A DNA stretch of 19,173 nt from CAYSIX01 sp964431205 (GTDB lineage Bacteria > Planctomycetota > Phycisphaerae > Phycisphaerales > Phycisphaeraceae), in the NCBI GenBank assembly GCA_964431205.1, contig CAYSIX010000057.1, positions 1-19,173 of the forward strand, read 5' to 3'. The translations under genes and the position numbers were made by a program. The stretch's first letter is position 1, and the number at the start of each line of letters is the position of its first letter. Under the pieces are notes generated by a model. It had not been told where the DNA came from, did not search any database, and saw only the letters and a program-made list of their open reading frames with translations. Below are positions 1-7,453 of this stretch, piece by piece.

Positions 1-688
1 TGATCTTCGTGGCGAGCATCGCGTTGGAGGCGTACTTGACCATCTCGGCCGAGGGGATGTCCATGACGAAGATGGGGTTGCCCTGTCGGACGAACGGGTC
101 GTAGAGCTCACGGAGTCGTTCGCCGGTCTGGCGGTCCTCGGCGCCGATGACCACCCGATCGGGCTTCATGAAGTCGTTGATGGCGTCGCCCTCCTTGAGG
201 AACTCGGGGTTGGACGCCATGCGGAAGGGCTTGGAGGTTCGGGCAGCGATCTCGGCCTGGACCTTGACGTTGGTGCCGACCGGGACGGTGGACTTGACGA
301 CGATGATCTTGGGCTTGGTGTGGTGCGGCTCGCCGCCGGTCGGGCCGGGGGCGGACTCGATGGCGTCGCCGATGTCGCGTGCGGCGGCGAGGATGTACTT
401 CAGGTCGGCGCGGCCGCGCTCGTCCGAGGGCGTGCCGACGCAGATGAAGATCGCCTCGGCGCGCTGGTAGGCCTGCTGCTTATCGGTCGTGAACGTGAGG
501 CGGCCGGCCTTGGTGTTCCGCCGGATCAGCTCGTCCAGCCCGGGCTCGTAGATCGGCGAGACGCCCCGGTTGAGCTTGTCGATCTTGGCCTGATCGATGT
601 CCAGGCAGGTGACCTTGTTGCCGGTGTTGGCAAAGCAGGTCCCGGTCACCAGGCCGACGTAGCCGGTTCCGACCATCGTGATCCGCAT
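1..688 (-). CDS. UDP-glucose/nucleotide-sugar 6-dehydrogenase, N-terminal part (cut by window edge)
   Basis: This family oxidises UDP-glucose, or a related nucleotide sugar, to the uronic acid with two NAD+, supplying precursors for surface polysaccharides. The first 229 residues are present. The protein opens MRITMVGTGYVGLVTG, the Rossmann GxGxxG nucleotide-binding loop, followed by an acidic residue run (LDID) at the end of the second strand. A later ICVGTP segment, a KSTVPVGT segment and NPEFLKEG-DAINDFMKPDRVV are characteristic of the UDP-glucose/GDP-mannose dehydrogenase family. The catalytic cysteine lies in the C-terminal half, outside the window, so substrate (UDP-glucose versus GDP-mannose or UDP-ManNAc) cannot be settled; the sequence reads most like UDP-glucose dehydrogenase. 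The ATG start directly precedes the Rossmann strand, and a purine-rich GAGGGA lies about 10 nt upstream. Confidence 0.92.
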   Translation of the reverse strand, partial: MRITMVGTGYVGLVTGTCFANTGNKVTCLDIDQAKIDKLNRGVSPIYEPGLDELIRRNTKAGRLTFTTDKQQAYQRAEAIFICVGTPSDERGRADLKYILAAARDIGDAIESAPGPTGGEPHHTKPKIIVVKSTVPVGTNVKVQAEIAARTSKPFRMASNPEFLKEGDAINDFMKPDRVVIGAEDRQTGERLRELYDPFVRQGNPIFVMDIPSAEMVKYASNAMLATKI

Positions 689-771
689 GGTGCAACATCC
701 CTCGGGTGCGTGGGGTGACGGCCATCGCCGCTGGAAACTCTCGATCTTACTCTCGGCCGGATCGCCGGGAA

Positions 772-780
772 AGTGTAGCA
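772..780 (-). promoter_or_regulatory. possible extended -10 promoter for the sugar dehydrogenase gene
   Basis: On the minus strand TGCTACACT reads as an extended -10 (TGn plus TACACT), 84 nt upstream of the dehydrogenase ATG. There is no convincing -35 box, so this is a weak call. The rest of the 689-922 gap shows nothing recognisable. Confidence 0.25.
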
Positions 781-922
781 CCGCCCCGGCCCGAACGGCC
801 CCTCTCCCGCGCCGGGCGGTGTGCCCCACAACCCTTCGCGGCGTGCCCCAGTCGCCCGTCGCGAAAGCGAGGGGTCGGGTCGCCAAGGGCGTCCCGGTGC
901 CGTCGGCTTGTCGCAAAGACGA

Positions 923-1228
923 TCAGATCGCCTCGCCGTCGCGGACCGACGACGGGTCGAACCGGCGTCGGTGCAGCCAGTGCACGATCTGGCGGGCGTC
1001 GCCGTCGGTCACGCCGTACCAGGCCTCGCGGCCGCGGCGTCGGCGGGTCACCAGCCCGTGCAGGCGCAGGTGGTTCAGGTGCTGGCTGGTCGCGGCGTGG
1101 GGCAGGCGCAGGTGCTCGGCGAGCTGGCCCACCGTCGCCTCCCGCCGCAGAAGCAGCTCCAGCAGCTTCAGCCGCACCGGGTGGCCCAGCACGCGAAGCC
1201 GCTCGGCGGCCGCCTCCAGCGTCCGCAT
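923..1228 (-). CDS. ArsR/SmtB-family winged-helix transcriptional regulator, cysteine-free
   Basis: This is a 101-residue dimeric winged-helix repressor type. The sequence opens with an ERLRVLGHPVRLKLLELLL helix (about 9-27) typical of the family. A helix-turn-helix follows (VGQLAEHLRLPHAATSQHLNHL, about 33-54) and then an Arg-rich wing (RRRRGREAWYGV, about 62-73). There is no cysteine anywhere, so the classic thiolate metal or arsenite sites and the two-cysteine sulfide/persulfide sensor sites are absent; its signal is unknown. The start at 1228 is preferred over upstream in-frame starts because AGGGGG lies 6-7 nt before it and the domain begins there. The gene is divergent from the sulfite reductase gene, which suggests, without proving, that it controls itself and that gene. 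Confidence 0.85.
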   Translation of the reverse strand: MRTLEAAAERLRVLGHPVRLKLLELLLRREATVGQLAEHLRLPHAATSQHLNHLRLHGLVTRRRRGREAWYGVTDGDARQIVHWLHRRRFDPSSVRDGEAI

Positions 1229-1271
1229 GGGCAACCCCCTGGGCCAGGCGCGTCTCGATTCCATCAAAAGC

Positions 1272-1300
1272 ATCGTAATCCTTGAATATGTTGATATCAA
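1272..1300 (-). promoter_or_regulatory. promoter of the ArsR-type gene with palindromic operator candidate
   Basis: On the minus strand TTGATA (1300-1295) and TACGAT (1277-1272) are separated by 17 bp, matching the -35 and -10 consensus at 5 and 4 of 6 positions. The -35 box lies inside the perfect palindrome TTGATATCAA (1291-1300), a natural place for autorepression. The predicted start site, near 1265, leaves a leader of about 37 nt. Confidence 0.5.
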
Positions 1301-1363
1301 ATCGATACGTAGATACCTGAAATATCAATATTTACGTGACTGTGCCCCATTTGATCGCGCGAT
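1291..1363. promoter_or_regulatory. AT-rich operator region with three short palindromes
   Basis: The 306-nt gap between the divergent regulator and sulfite reductase genes contains an AT-rich block unlike the GC-rich surroundings. It carries TTGATATCAA (1291-1300), AATATCAATATT (1321-1332, 5-bp arms around CA) and ATCGCGCGAT (1354-1363). The first two share the core ATATCAA. ArsR-type proteins usually bind AT-rich imperfect inverted repeats near promoters, so these are reasonable operator candidates; binding itself is inference. Confidence 0.45.
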
Positions 1364-1393
1364 TTGACTTCCCGGGGCCACCCGACAGACAAT
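1364..1393 (+). promoter_or_regulatory. candidate promoter of the sulfite reductase gene
   Basis: TTGACT (1364-1369) and GACAAT (1388-1393) are separated by 18 bp. The -35 box abuts the palindrome ATCGCGCGAT. Transcription from about 1400 would give a leader of roughly 135 nt. Confidence 0.4.
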
Positions 1394-1479
1394 ACGGCGT
1401 CGTTCCTGAGGCCCCGCCCGTGCCGCCCCACGCCGGGCCGCTGCGGTGCCCGAGACGAGAAGAGACGAAACTGACGCAA

Positions 1480-1507
1480 CGCCCGGGCCGCCACGCCCGG
1501 GCCGCCA
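1480..1507. repeat. two tandem copies of a 14-bp GC-rich unit
   Basis: CGCCCGGGCCGCCA occurs twice back to back (1480-1493 and 1494-1507) in the presumed leader of the sulfite reductase gene. The unit contains the palindrome GCCCGGGC. Probably a simple local duplication; no function is claimed. Confidence 0.6.
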
Positions 1508-1534
1508 CGACCCGACCGCTACGATTGGACCGCC

Positions 1535-3445
1535 ATGCCCAAGACCAAAGTCCCCCAGCCCCTGCTGCGTACCCCCGACGACGAGCTGAACAAGGTCGAG
1601 CGCTACAAGCTGGCTTCGCAAGGCGTGCGCGGCCACCTCGCCGAGGAGTTCCGCGACCACCAGCAGGAGAACGTCACCGACGAGACCGAGCAGCTGGCCA
1701 AGAGCCACGGCCTGTACCTCGAATACAACCGCGCCAAGACCGGCCGGGAGAAGGACTGGATGTTCATGGTCCGCATCTCCGTGCCCGGCGGCGGCGCGTT
1801 CACCGCCGAGCAGTGGCGCATCATCGACGAGGCCGCCACGCGGCACGCCAACGCCAACCCCTACGGCAACGTCTCGATCCGGCTGACCACCCGCCAGAAC
1901 ATCCAGCTCCACTGGGTCAAGAAGCCCCACGTCATCGAGCTGATCCAGGAGATCGCCCGCACCGGCTTCTACACCATGAACGGCTGCGGCGACAACACGC
2001 GAAACGTCATGGCCTGCCCGCTCGGTCGCTTCTCCGACCTCTACGACGGCAACGCCAAGGCCCACCAGTACGGCGCCTACTTCCGCCTGCCGCGCGACCC
2101 GCACATCCAGGTCTTCGCCATCGACCCGAACTACGTGCCCGAGCCGGGCGAGAAGTACGACTACGGCCCCAGGCTGTTGAACCGCAAGTTCAAGATCGCC
2201 TTCAGCCAGGTCCACCGCGACCCCGAGACCGGCGACATCCAACACGACAACTGTGTCGAGCTGCGCACCAACGACATGGGCATCGTCCCCATCGTCAACC
2301 CGCGCACCGGCAAGGTCGACGCGTACCAGGTCTACATCGGCGGGGGCCAGGGCGAGAAGAACGGCAAACCCACCTTCGCCACGCTCTCGGTCCCCTTCGG
2401 CATCTTCACCGAAGACAACCTCATGAAGGGCCTGCACGAGATCGTCAAGGTCCACGAGGAATGGGGCGACCGCAAGAACCGCCACTGGGCCCGGCTCAAG
2501 TACGTCGTCCATGCGCAGGGCGTCGACTGGTATCGCAACGAGGTCCGCGCCAAAGGCGCCGAGTTTGAGCCGCCCAACCCGGAGACCGACCCCGGGCCGC
2601 GCATGCTCCATCACGGCTGGCACACCCTGCCCGCCGACGGCCCCGGCGCCGGCAGGCTCGCCTACGGCGCCTACGTCGAGTGCGGCCGACTCGTGGACTC
2701 CGCCGAGGGCGACGACCCCGAGCACCGCAGCGGCAACGTCACCGGGAACGGCCGACTCAAGAGCATGGTCCGCGCCGTCATGGACGAGTTCGACGGTTTG
2801 CAACTCATGATCACGCCCAACCAGGACCTGCTGTTCACGCACATCGAGCCCGACGCGAAGGACGCCTTCGAGGCCCGCCTGCGCGAGTTCGGCTTCGGCA
2901 CCCGCGGCGGCAGGCCCTACTCCACCCTCCGCGTGCTCTCGGGCGCCTGTGTCGGCCTGCCCACCTGTCGGCTCAGCTACACCGACTCCGAGCAGTTCGA
3001 GCCCGAGCTGATCGACGAGCTCGAGGCCCGCGGCTACGGGGAAATCCACGAGGCCGTCGGCATCACCGGCTGCGAGCGACAGTGCTTCCGCCCGGCCACC
3101 AAGTCGATCGGGTGGGTCGGTCAGGGTCCGAACCTCTACGGCCTGAAGCTCGGCGGCTCCGAGGACGCCCGCCACCAGGGCGAGTGGCTGGTCCACGACG
3201 GCACGTGGTACCTGCGCCAGGTCCCGCGCGAGAAGGTCGCCGACGTCACCGCCACGCTGTTCGACCACTACCTGGCCAACCGCGAATCGCAGGCCGAGGA
3301 CCTGGGCGCGTTTTATCGGCGGCTCGGCTCGGCGGCCGTCGTCGAGCTGCTCAAGTCCAACCCCGACACCGCGGGGGTCACCGAGAAGACGTTCCCCGCG
3401 CCCTACATCCCCGAGGCGGACGCCCAGGCCGTCGGCGTCGGATAA
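1535..3445 (+). CDS. assimilatory sulfite reductase, siroheme/[4Fe-4S], ferredoxin-type
   Basis: This enzyme carries out the six-electron reduction of sulfite to sulfide for cysteine synthesis, in the cytoplasm. The 636-residue protein has the two-fold repeated ferredoxin-like and siroheme/Fe-S half-domains and no flavin domain, so electrons probably come from ferredoxin. Cluster ligands are clear: C472-x5-C478 and C513-x3-C517. Anion-binding features match sulfite reductase better than nitrite reductase: RLTTRQ (116-121), GDNTRNV with R156, and RKFK giving K218 and K220. The motif after the last cysteine (FRPAT) also has the RP seen in sulfite reductases. Nitrite reductase is the alternative, less favoured. 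The start is the first ATG of the frame; only a weak TTGGA precedes it. It is divergent from the ArsR-type regulator. Confidence 0.88.
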   Translation: MPKTKVPQPLLRTPDDELNKVERYKLASQGVRGHLAEEFRDHQQENVTDETEQLAKSHGLYLEYNRAKTGREKDWMFMVRISVPGGGAFTAEQWRIIDEAATRHANANPYGNVSIRLTTRQNIQLHWVKKPHVIELIQEIARTGFYTMNGCGDNTRNVMACPLGRFSDLYDGNAKAHQYGAYFRLPRDPHIQVFAIDPNYVPEPGEKYDYGPRLLNRKFKIAFSQVHRDPETGDIQHDNCVELRTNDMGIVPIVNPRTGKVDAYQVYIGGGQGEKNGKPTFATLSVPFGIFTEDNLMKGLHEIVKVHEEWGDRKNRHWARLKYVVHAQGVDWYRNEVRAKGAEFEPPNPETDPGPRMLHHGWHTLPADGPGAGRLAYGAYVECGRLVDSAEGDDPEHRSGNVTGNGRLKSMVRAVMDEFDGLQLMITPNQDLLFTHIEPDAKDAFEARLREFGFGTRGGRPYSTLRVLSGACVGLPTCRLSYTDSEQFEPELIDELEARGYGEIHEAVGITGCERQCFRPATKSIGWVGQGPNLYGLKLGGSEDARHQGEWLVHDGTWYLRQVPREKVADVTATLFDHYLANRESQAEDLGAFYRRLGSAAVVELLKSNPDTAGVTEKTFPAPYIPEADAQAVGVG

Positions 3446-3502
3446 GACCGCGTGGTGCGGCGGAGAAGGCCTCGGCCTCCGTGATTCCCGGGCCTTGCGG
3501 TC
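3446..3502 (+). terminator. possible terminator hairpins after the sulfite reductase gene
   Basis: GGAGAAGGCC TC GGCCTCC (3462-3480) folds into a compact hairpin with an AA bulge. Outer arms GACCGC (3446-3451) and GCGGTC (3497-3502) can also pair. There is no T tract, so intrinsic termination is uncertain. Confidence 0.3.
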
Positions 3503-3557
3503 AGCGAGCCCGTTCGGTGAAGGCCGCTGCGCCGCGGCGACGATAACACGCCGACAC

Positions 3558-4793
3558 ATGGCGTCGGCACCCGTGAACACGACATCGAGCGAGCGCGGCC
3601 GCATCGTCGGCGCCGACGGCGTGCGGGCGCTGGCGTGCCTGTGGGTGTTCGCGTGCCACGTGGTGGTGCGCCAGCCGGGCGAACTGATACACGGGCGGCC
3701 GGTCGGTCAGCTCGCGGCGGCGGGGTATCACGGCGTGGCGGTGTTCTTCGTGCTCAGCGGGTTTCTGCTGTCGCTGCCGTTCTGGAAGCGGCTGCGTGAC
3801 GGGCGGGCGATGCCGTCGCTGCGGACGTACACGCGACGAAGGGCGGCGCGGATTATCCCGGAGTTTGTCGTGTGCGTGCTGGTGACGGCGTGGCTCGCCG
3901 GCGCGTTCTCGAGCAAGTGGGGCCTGATGCAGGTGGCGGCGTGCCTGACGTTCACCGGCTCGCTGCTGCCGCCGTTCTACACGCCGGCGTTCAACCCGCC
4001 GCTGTGGTCGATCGGGATCGAGGCGATCTTCTATGCGCTGCTGCCGGTGGCGCTGTGGCCGGTGTTTCGATGGGGCGGGACCCGGCGTGCCGTGGCGTGG
4101 GTCGTGGGGCTGATCGGGTTGATCGCGGCCGGGCAGGTGTGGCTGCTGCACGCGGCGCCGGCGATCGAGCGGCTGGTGGGTGAGCCGGCGCTGTTCTCGG
4201 CCGAGACGGCGTCGACGCGGAAGAACGCGGTGGCGATGTTCGCGCACTTTCTGATCGGGTCGCTGGGCGGGCTGGCGCACGCGTCCTGGCCGGTGCCGCG
4301 GCGTGGGCGGTGGGCGTGGGACGCGGCGGCGGTCGTGGCGGCGGTGGTTCTGCTTCTGCCGTTGATCCGGCCGCTGTATCCCCTGCCGCACGTCGCGGCG
4401 TTGAGTTACGCGTTCCCGTTCGCTTCGCTCGCCACGGCGGCGTTGCTGGTGTCGCTGCCGCGGAGCACCGTCGCGGGGCGGTTGCTCGACGTCGCCCCGT
4501 TGCGGCTCACCGCGGCGTGGTCGTACGGGCTGTACATCTGGCACGCGCCGATCCTGACGGCGGTGCTGAGCGCCTGGCCCCGCGACGAGCGCGGCGTGAG
4601 CGTGATGCTGCCGGCCGCGGTCGCCGTGGCGCTCGGGCTCAGCTACGCCGTCGCGGGCGTGTCGTACGTGCTGATCGGCCGGCCGGCGATGCGCTGGGCG
4701 GCGCGACGCCAGACGCCGGCCGCACCGTTGCCGGCATGGTTCTCTTTACCGCAACCGAAGCGGGTCCCCGCCCCTGACCGACGCGCGGCCTGA
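3558..4793 (+). CDS. acyltransferase family 3 integral membrane protein (OafA/YrhL type)
   Basis: Members of this family transfer acyl groups, often acetyl, across or at the inner membrane to surface sugars, lipids or antibiotics. The 411-residue protein has about ten hydrophobic segments. It carries the family's R-x10-H motif (R23 to H34 in GVRALACLWVFACHV), followed by the GVAVFFVLSGFLLSLPFW segment and SLRTYTRRRAARIIPEF. Near the C terminus SYGLYIWHAPI is also typical. There is no attached SGNH domain. The start at 3558 (MASAPVN) is preferred to 3495 because the upstream extension is Arg/Ala-rich and lies in the region where the sulfite reductase transcript may end; no clear ribosome site is seen for either. 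The acceptor cannot be predicted. Confidence 0.88.
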   Translation: MASAPVNTTSSERGRIVGADGVRALACLWVFACHVVVRQPGELIHGRPVGQLAAAGYHGVAVFFVLSGFLLSLPFWKRLRDGRAMPSLRTYTRRRAARIIPEFVVCVLVTAWLAGAFSSKWGLMQVAACLTFTGSLLPPFYTPAFNPPLWSIGIEAIFYALLPVALWPVFRWGGTRRAVAWVVGLIGLIAAGQVWLLHAAPAIERLVGEPALFSAETASTRKNAVAMFAHFLIGSLGGLAHASWPVPRRGRWAWDAAAVVAAVVLLLPLIRPLYPLPHVAALSYAFPFASLATAALLVSLPRSTVAGRLLDVAPLRLTAAWSYGLYIWHAPILTAVLSAWPRDERGVSVMLPAAVAVALGLSYAVAGVSYVLIGRPAMRWAARRQTPAAPLPAWFSLPQPKRVPAPDRRAA

Positions 4794-4807
4794 CCCGCTT
4801 CAGCGGG
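4794..4807. terminator. small hairpin between convergent genes
   Basis: CCCGCTTCAGCGGG immediately follows the acyltransferase stop and lies 38 nt beyond the stop of the opposing dehydrogenase gene. It could serve as a bidirectional terminator, but it is short and has no T tract. Confidence 0.25.
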
Positions 4808-4845
4808 CCGGGAAGTCAGGGATAAACCGCCTCCACCTTCACCCA

Positions 4846-5748
4846 TCACCGCTCACCCCCGACCGCCCGTGCCATCGCCTGGGTGCCCAGCTTCCCGCCG
4901 CCGTCGTCGGCGACTTCGCTGAAGTACCGCCGCGCCACCGCCGTCCCGTCGAGCGACAGCCCGTGCTGCTCGGCGTTTTCCAGCACGATCGACAGGTCCT
5001 TGAGCACCAGGTCGATCATGAACCCGGGAGCGAAGTCCTCGGCGGCGATCTTCGGGCCCAGGTTCTGCATCTGCCACGACCCGCCCGCCCCGGCGCTGAC
5101 GACCTCGATCATCTTCCCCACGTCCAGCCCGCCGGCACGCGCCAACGCGATCGCCTCCGACACGCCCATCAACGCGTTGACCACCGCCACCTGGTTGCAC
5201 GCCTTGCAGAGCTGACCGGTGCCGACCTCGCCGACGTGCGTGATGCTCTTGCCCACCGCCTCGAACAGCGGCCGACATCGCTCGAACGTCTCGGCCGGCC
5301 CGCCGACCATGATGCTCAGCGTCCCCGCCTTCGCGCCCGTGTCCCCGCCGGAAACCGGCGCATCGACCAGCGTCACGCCGCGCTCGCCGAGCCGGGCCGC
5401 GAAATCTTTGGTCGCCTCCGGGCTGATCGTCGAGTGGTCGATCACGATGAGCCCCGCCTGCGCCGCGTCCGCCAGGCCGTCGTCGCCGAAGAGCACCGCC
5501 TCGACGTCCGGCGTGTCGGTCACGTTGAGGCAGATCGCGTCGAGCCCGCGTCGGGCCAACTCGGCCGGTGACTCGGCGGCCTCAGCGCCCGCGTCGGTCA
5601 GCGGCTCGGCCTTGCTCGCCGTGCGGTTCCACACGTGCACCTCGAAGCCCGCCTTGAGCAGGTTCGCGGCCATCGGCGCACCCATGATGCCCAGCCCGAT
5701 GTAGCCCACGCGTCGGATCGGTCCGTTGTCGTTGGTTTTGCCAGCCAT
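4846..5748 (-). CDS. beta-hydroxyacid dehydrogenase (3-hydroxyisobutyrate dehydrogenase / tartronate semialdehyde reductase family)
   Basis: This family reversibly oxidises small 3-hydroxy acids with NAD(P). The 300-residue length is standard. Visible signatures are the dinucleotide loop GYIGLGIMGAPMAANL (15-30), the substrate loop DAPVSGGDTGAKAGTLSIMVGG (129-150), the catalytic lysine K182 in GTGQLCKACNQ, and the helix LVLKDLSIVLENA near the C terminus. N41-R42-T43 after the second strand of the Rossmann fold suggests NADP preference, as NRT is common in the glyoxylate/succinic-semialdehyde reductase branch. Exact substrate (3-hydroxyisobutyrate, tartronate semialdehyde, glyoxylate or succinic semialdehyde) is not decidable here. 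The start at 5748 places the Rossmann strand close to the N terminus; upstream in-frame residues do not resemble the family. Divergent from purF. Confidence 0.9.
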   Translation of the reverse strand: MAGKTNDNGPIRRVGYIGLGIMGAPMAANLLKAGFEVHVWNRTASKAEPLTDAGAEAAESPAELARRGLDAICLNVTDTPDVEAVLFGDDGLADAAQAGLIVIDHSTISPEATKDFAARLGERGVTLVDAPVSGGDTGAKAGTLSIMVGGPAETFERCRPLFEAVGKSITHVGEVGTGQLCKACNQVAVVNALMGVSEAIALARAGGLDVGKMIEVVSAGAGGSWQMQNLGPKIAAEDFAPGFMIDLVLKDLSIVLENAEQHGLSLDGTAVARRYFSEVADDGGGKLGTQAMARAVGGER

Positions 5749-5829
5749 GCCCCACACCGTAATCGATCCGCGGCGTCGTGTCTGAACACGCCGGCCGCGA
5801 GCCGTGCCGCGGTGGCGCTGCGCAACCCC

Positions 5830-5858
5830 TTGACCGGATGTGCGGCAACCGATACCGT
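5830..5858 (+). promoter_or_regulatory. candidate purF promoter
   Basis: TTGACC (5830-5835) and TACCGT (5853-5858) are 17 bp apart, with a predicted start site near 5865. This falls downstream of the alternative in-frame ATG at 5840 and upstream of the ATG at 5894, supporting the latter as the real start. Confidence 0.35.
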
Positions 5859-5893
5859 TCCGCGGTCGGACCTCGACCGCTCGAGACCCCCGG

Positions 5894-7312
5894 ATGACGC
5901 AGCAAGCCAAGGAAAAGTGTGGTGTGTTCGGCGTGTGGGGCACGCCGGACGGCGCCATGCTCACGTACACCGCTCTGTTCGCGTTGCAGCACCGCGGGCA
6001 GGAGTCGGCGGGGATCGCGGTGAACCACGAGGGACTGCTGCGGGCCCACGCGGGGATGGGCCTGGTCGCCGAGGTCTTCGACCGCGCGACGCTGGAGCGG
6101 CTGACCGGCCGGGCGGCGATCGGGCACAACCGCTACTCGACGACCGGCTCGAGCCGCTCGTGCAACGCCCAGCCGCTGCTGCGCGAGTACGTCGGCGGGC
6201 AGGTCGCGGTCGGCCACAACGGCAACCTGATCAACGCCGAGCGCCTGCGCCGCGAGTACGAAGAGCGCGGGCACATGTTCCAGACCTCGACGGACACCGA
6301 GGTGATCCTGGTGGTGCTGGCGTCGCACCATCGGTCGAAGGAGGACCCGCTTTCCGAGACGATGCAGCACCTTCAGGGGGCGTACTCGCTGGTGTTTCTG
6401 TTTCCGGACCGGATCGAGGCGGTGCGGGACCCGTGGGGCTGGCGGCCGCTGGTGCTGGGCGAGACGGCCGAGGGCGCGCCGTGCGTGGCCAGCGAGACGG
6501 TGGCGCTGGACGCGATCGGGGCGCGGACGGTGCGGGAGGTCGAGCCGGGCGAGATCGTGACGCTGTCGGACGCGGGGGTGGCGTCGCGGCGGTTCGCCGA
6601 GGTGCAGCCGCCGGCGCGGTGCGTGTTCGAGCACGTGTACTTTGCCAACCCCAGCTCGCGTCTGTTCGGGGACACGGTGCAGGTGGTGCGGGAGAAGCTG
6701 GGCGAGCGGCTGGCCGAGGAAGCGCCGGTCGAGGCGGACGCGGTGATCCCCATGCCGGACTCGGGCCGCTCGGCCGCGCTGGGCTACGCCCGGGCCAGCG
6801 GCATCCCCTACCGCGAGGGCATCGTGCCCAACCGCTACGTCGGCCGCACCTTCATCCAGCCGACCCAGTCGCAGCGCGACGCGGCGGTCCAGCTCAAGCT
6901 CAACGCCGTGGCCGACATCATCGCCGGCCACCGCCTGATCGTCGTGGACGACTCGATCGTCCGCGGCACGACCACCCGCGGCAAGATGCGCCAGCTCCGA
7001 CGCGCCGGCGCCAAGGAGATCCATCTGCGCATCAGTTGCCCGCCGATCCGCCACGCCTGCTACTACGGCATCGACTTCCCCGACCCCTCCGAGCTGATCG
7101 CCAACCAGCGCAGCGTTGATCAGATCGCCGAGTTCCTCGGCGTCGATTCGCTGCACTTCCTCTCGCTCGAGGGATTGCTCTCGTGCGTCAGCGGCCCGTC
7201 GGACACCTACTGCACCGCCTGCTGGTCCGGCCGGTACCCGCTCGAGGTCACCCGCCAGTTCAACAAGCTCGACCTCGAACGCCACCAGCTCCGCATGTTC
7301 AGCACGCCGTGA
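5894..7312 (+). CDS. purF: amidophosphoribosyltransferase (glutamine PRPP amidotransferase), Fe-S type with propeptide
   Basis: The enzyme makes 5-phosphoribosylamine from PRPP and glutamine, the first committed step of purine synthesis. The 472-residue protein begins MTQQAKEK before C9, the expected N-terminal nucleophile after propeptide removal, in the CGVFGVWG motif of class II glutamine amidotransferases. GHNRYSTTGSS and GHNGNLIN are also conserved. The phosphoribosyltransferase half has the PRPP loop VVDDSIVRGTTTRG with D352 and D353. Four cysteines at C243, C389, C440 and C443 (YCTACWSGRYP) match the spacing of the [4Fe-4S] ligands in the Bacillus subtilis enzyme. So this is the cluster-containing Bacillus type, not the E. 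coli type. Start 5894 is chosen because the propeptide then has a normal length. No strong ribosome site is visible. Confidence 0.96.
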   Translation: MTQQAKEKCGVFGVWGTPDGAMLTYTALFALQHRGQESAGIAVNHEGLLRAHAGMGLVAEVFDRATLERLTGRAAIGHNRYSTTGSSRSCNAQPLLREYVGGQVAVGHNGNLINAERLRREYEERGHMFQTSTDTEVILVVLASHHRSKEDPLSETMQHLQGAYSLVFLFPDRIEAVRDPWGWRPLVLGETAEGAPCVASETVALDAIGARTVREVEPGEIVTLSDAGVASRRFAEVQPPARCVFEHVYFANPSSRLFGDTVQVVREKLGERLAEEAPVEADAVIPMPDSGRSAALGYARASGIPYREGIVPNRYVGRTFIQPTQSQRDAAVQLKLNAVADIIAGHRLIVVDDSIVRGTTTRGKMRQLRRAGAKEIHLRISCPPIRHACYYGIDFPDPSELIANQRSVDQIAEFLGVDSLHFLSLEGLLSCVSGPSDTYCTACWSGRYPLEVTRQFNKLDLERHQLRMFSTP

Positions 7313-7453
7313 GGCGCGGCGTTTGTCCTCGTGCCTATCGCGATCGAGGCGCGGGTGCGGTCTTGTGCCACTTCGCGCCGTTACAGAGACCTGCCTGGCC
7401 AGCCGACGGAGGATCTTCGCCGGCGCTGCCCGCGTCGGTATGCTGTCAGTGCC

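Noticed and set aside
1325..3604. A minus-strand open frame of 759 codons opposite the sulfite reductase gene
   Set aside because: It mirrors the sulfite reductase coding sequence exactly, with Val/Asp/Gly-rich text and no domain; the plus-strand protein has all cluster and substrate residues.
3501..4544. A minus-strand open frame of 347 codons opposite the acyltransferase gene
   Set aside because: It is extremely Arg/Gln/Pro-rich with no hydrophobic core; the plus-strand protein has the R-x10-H motif and membrane segments.
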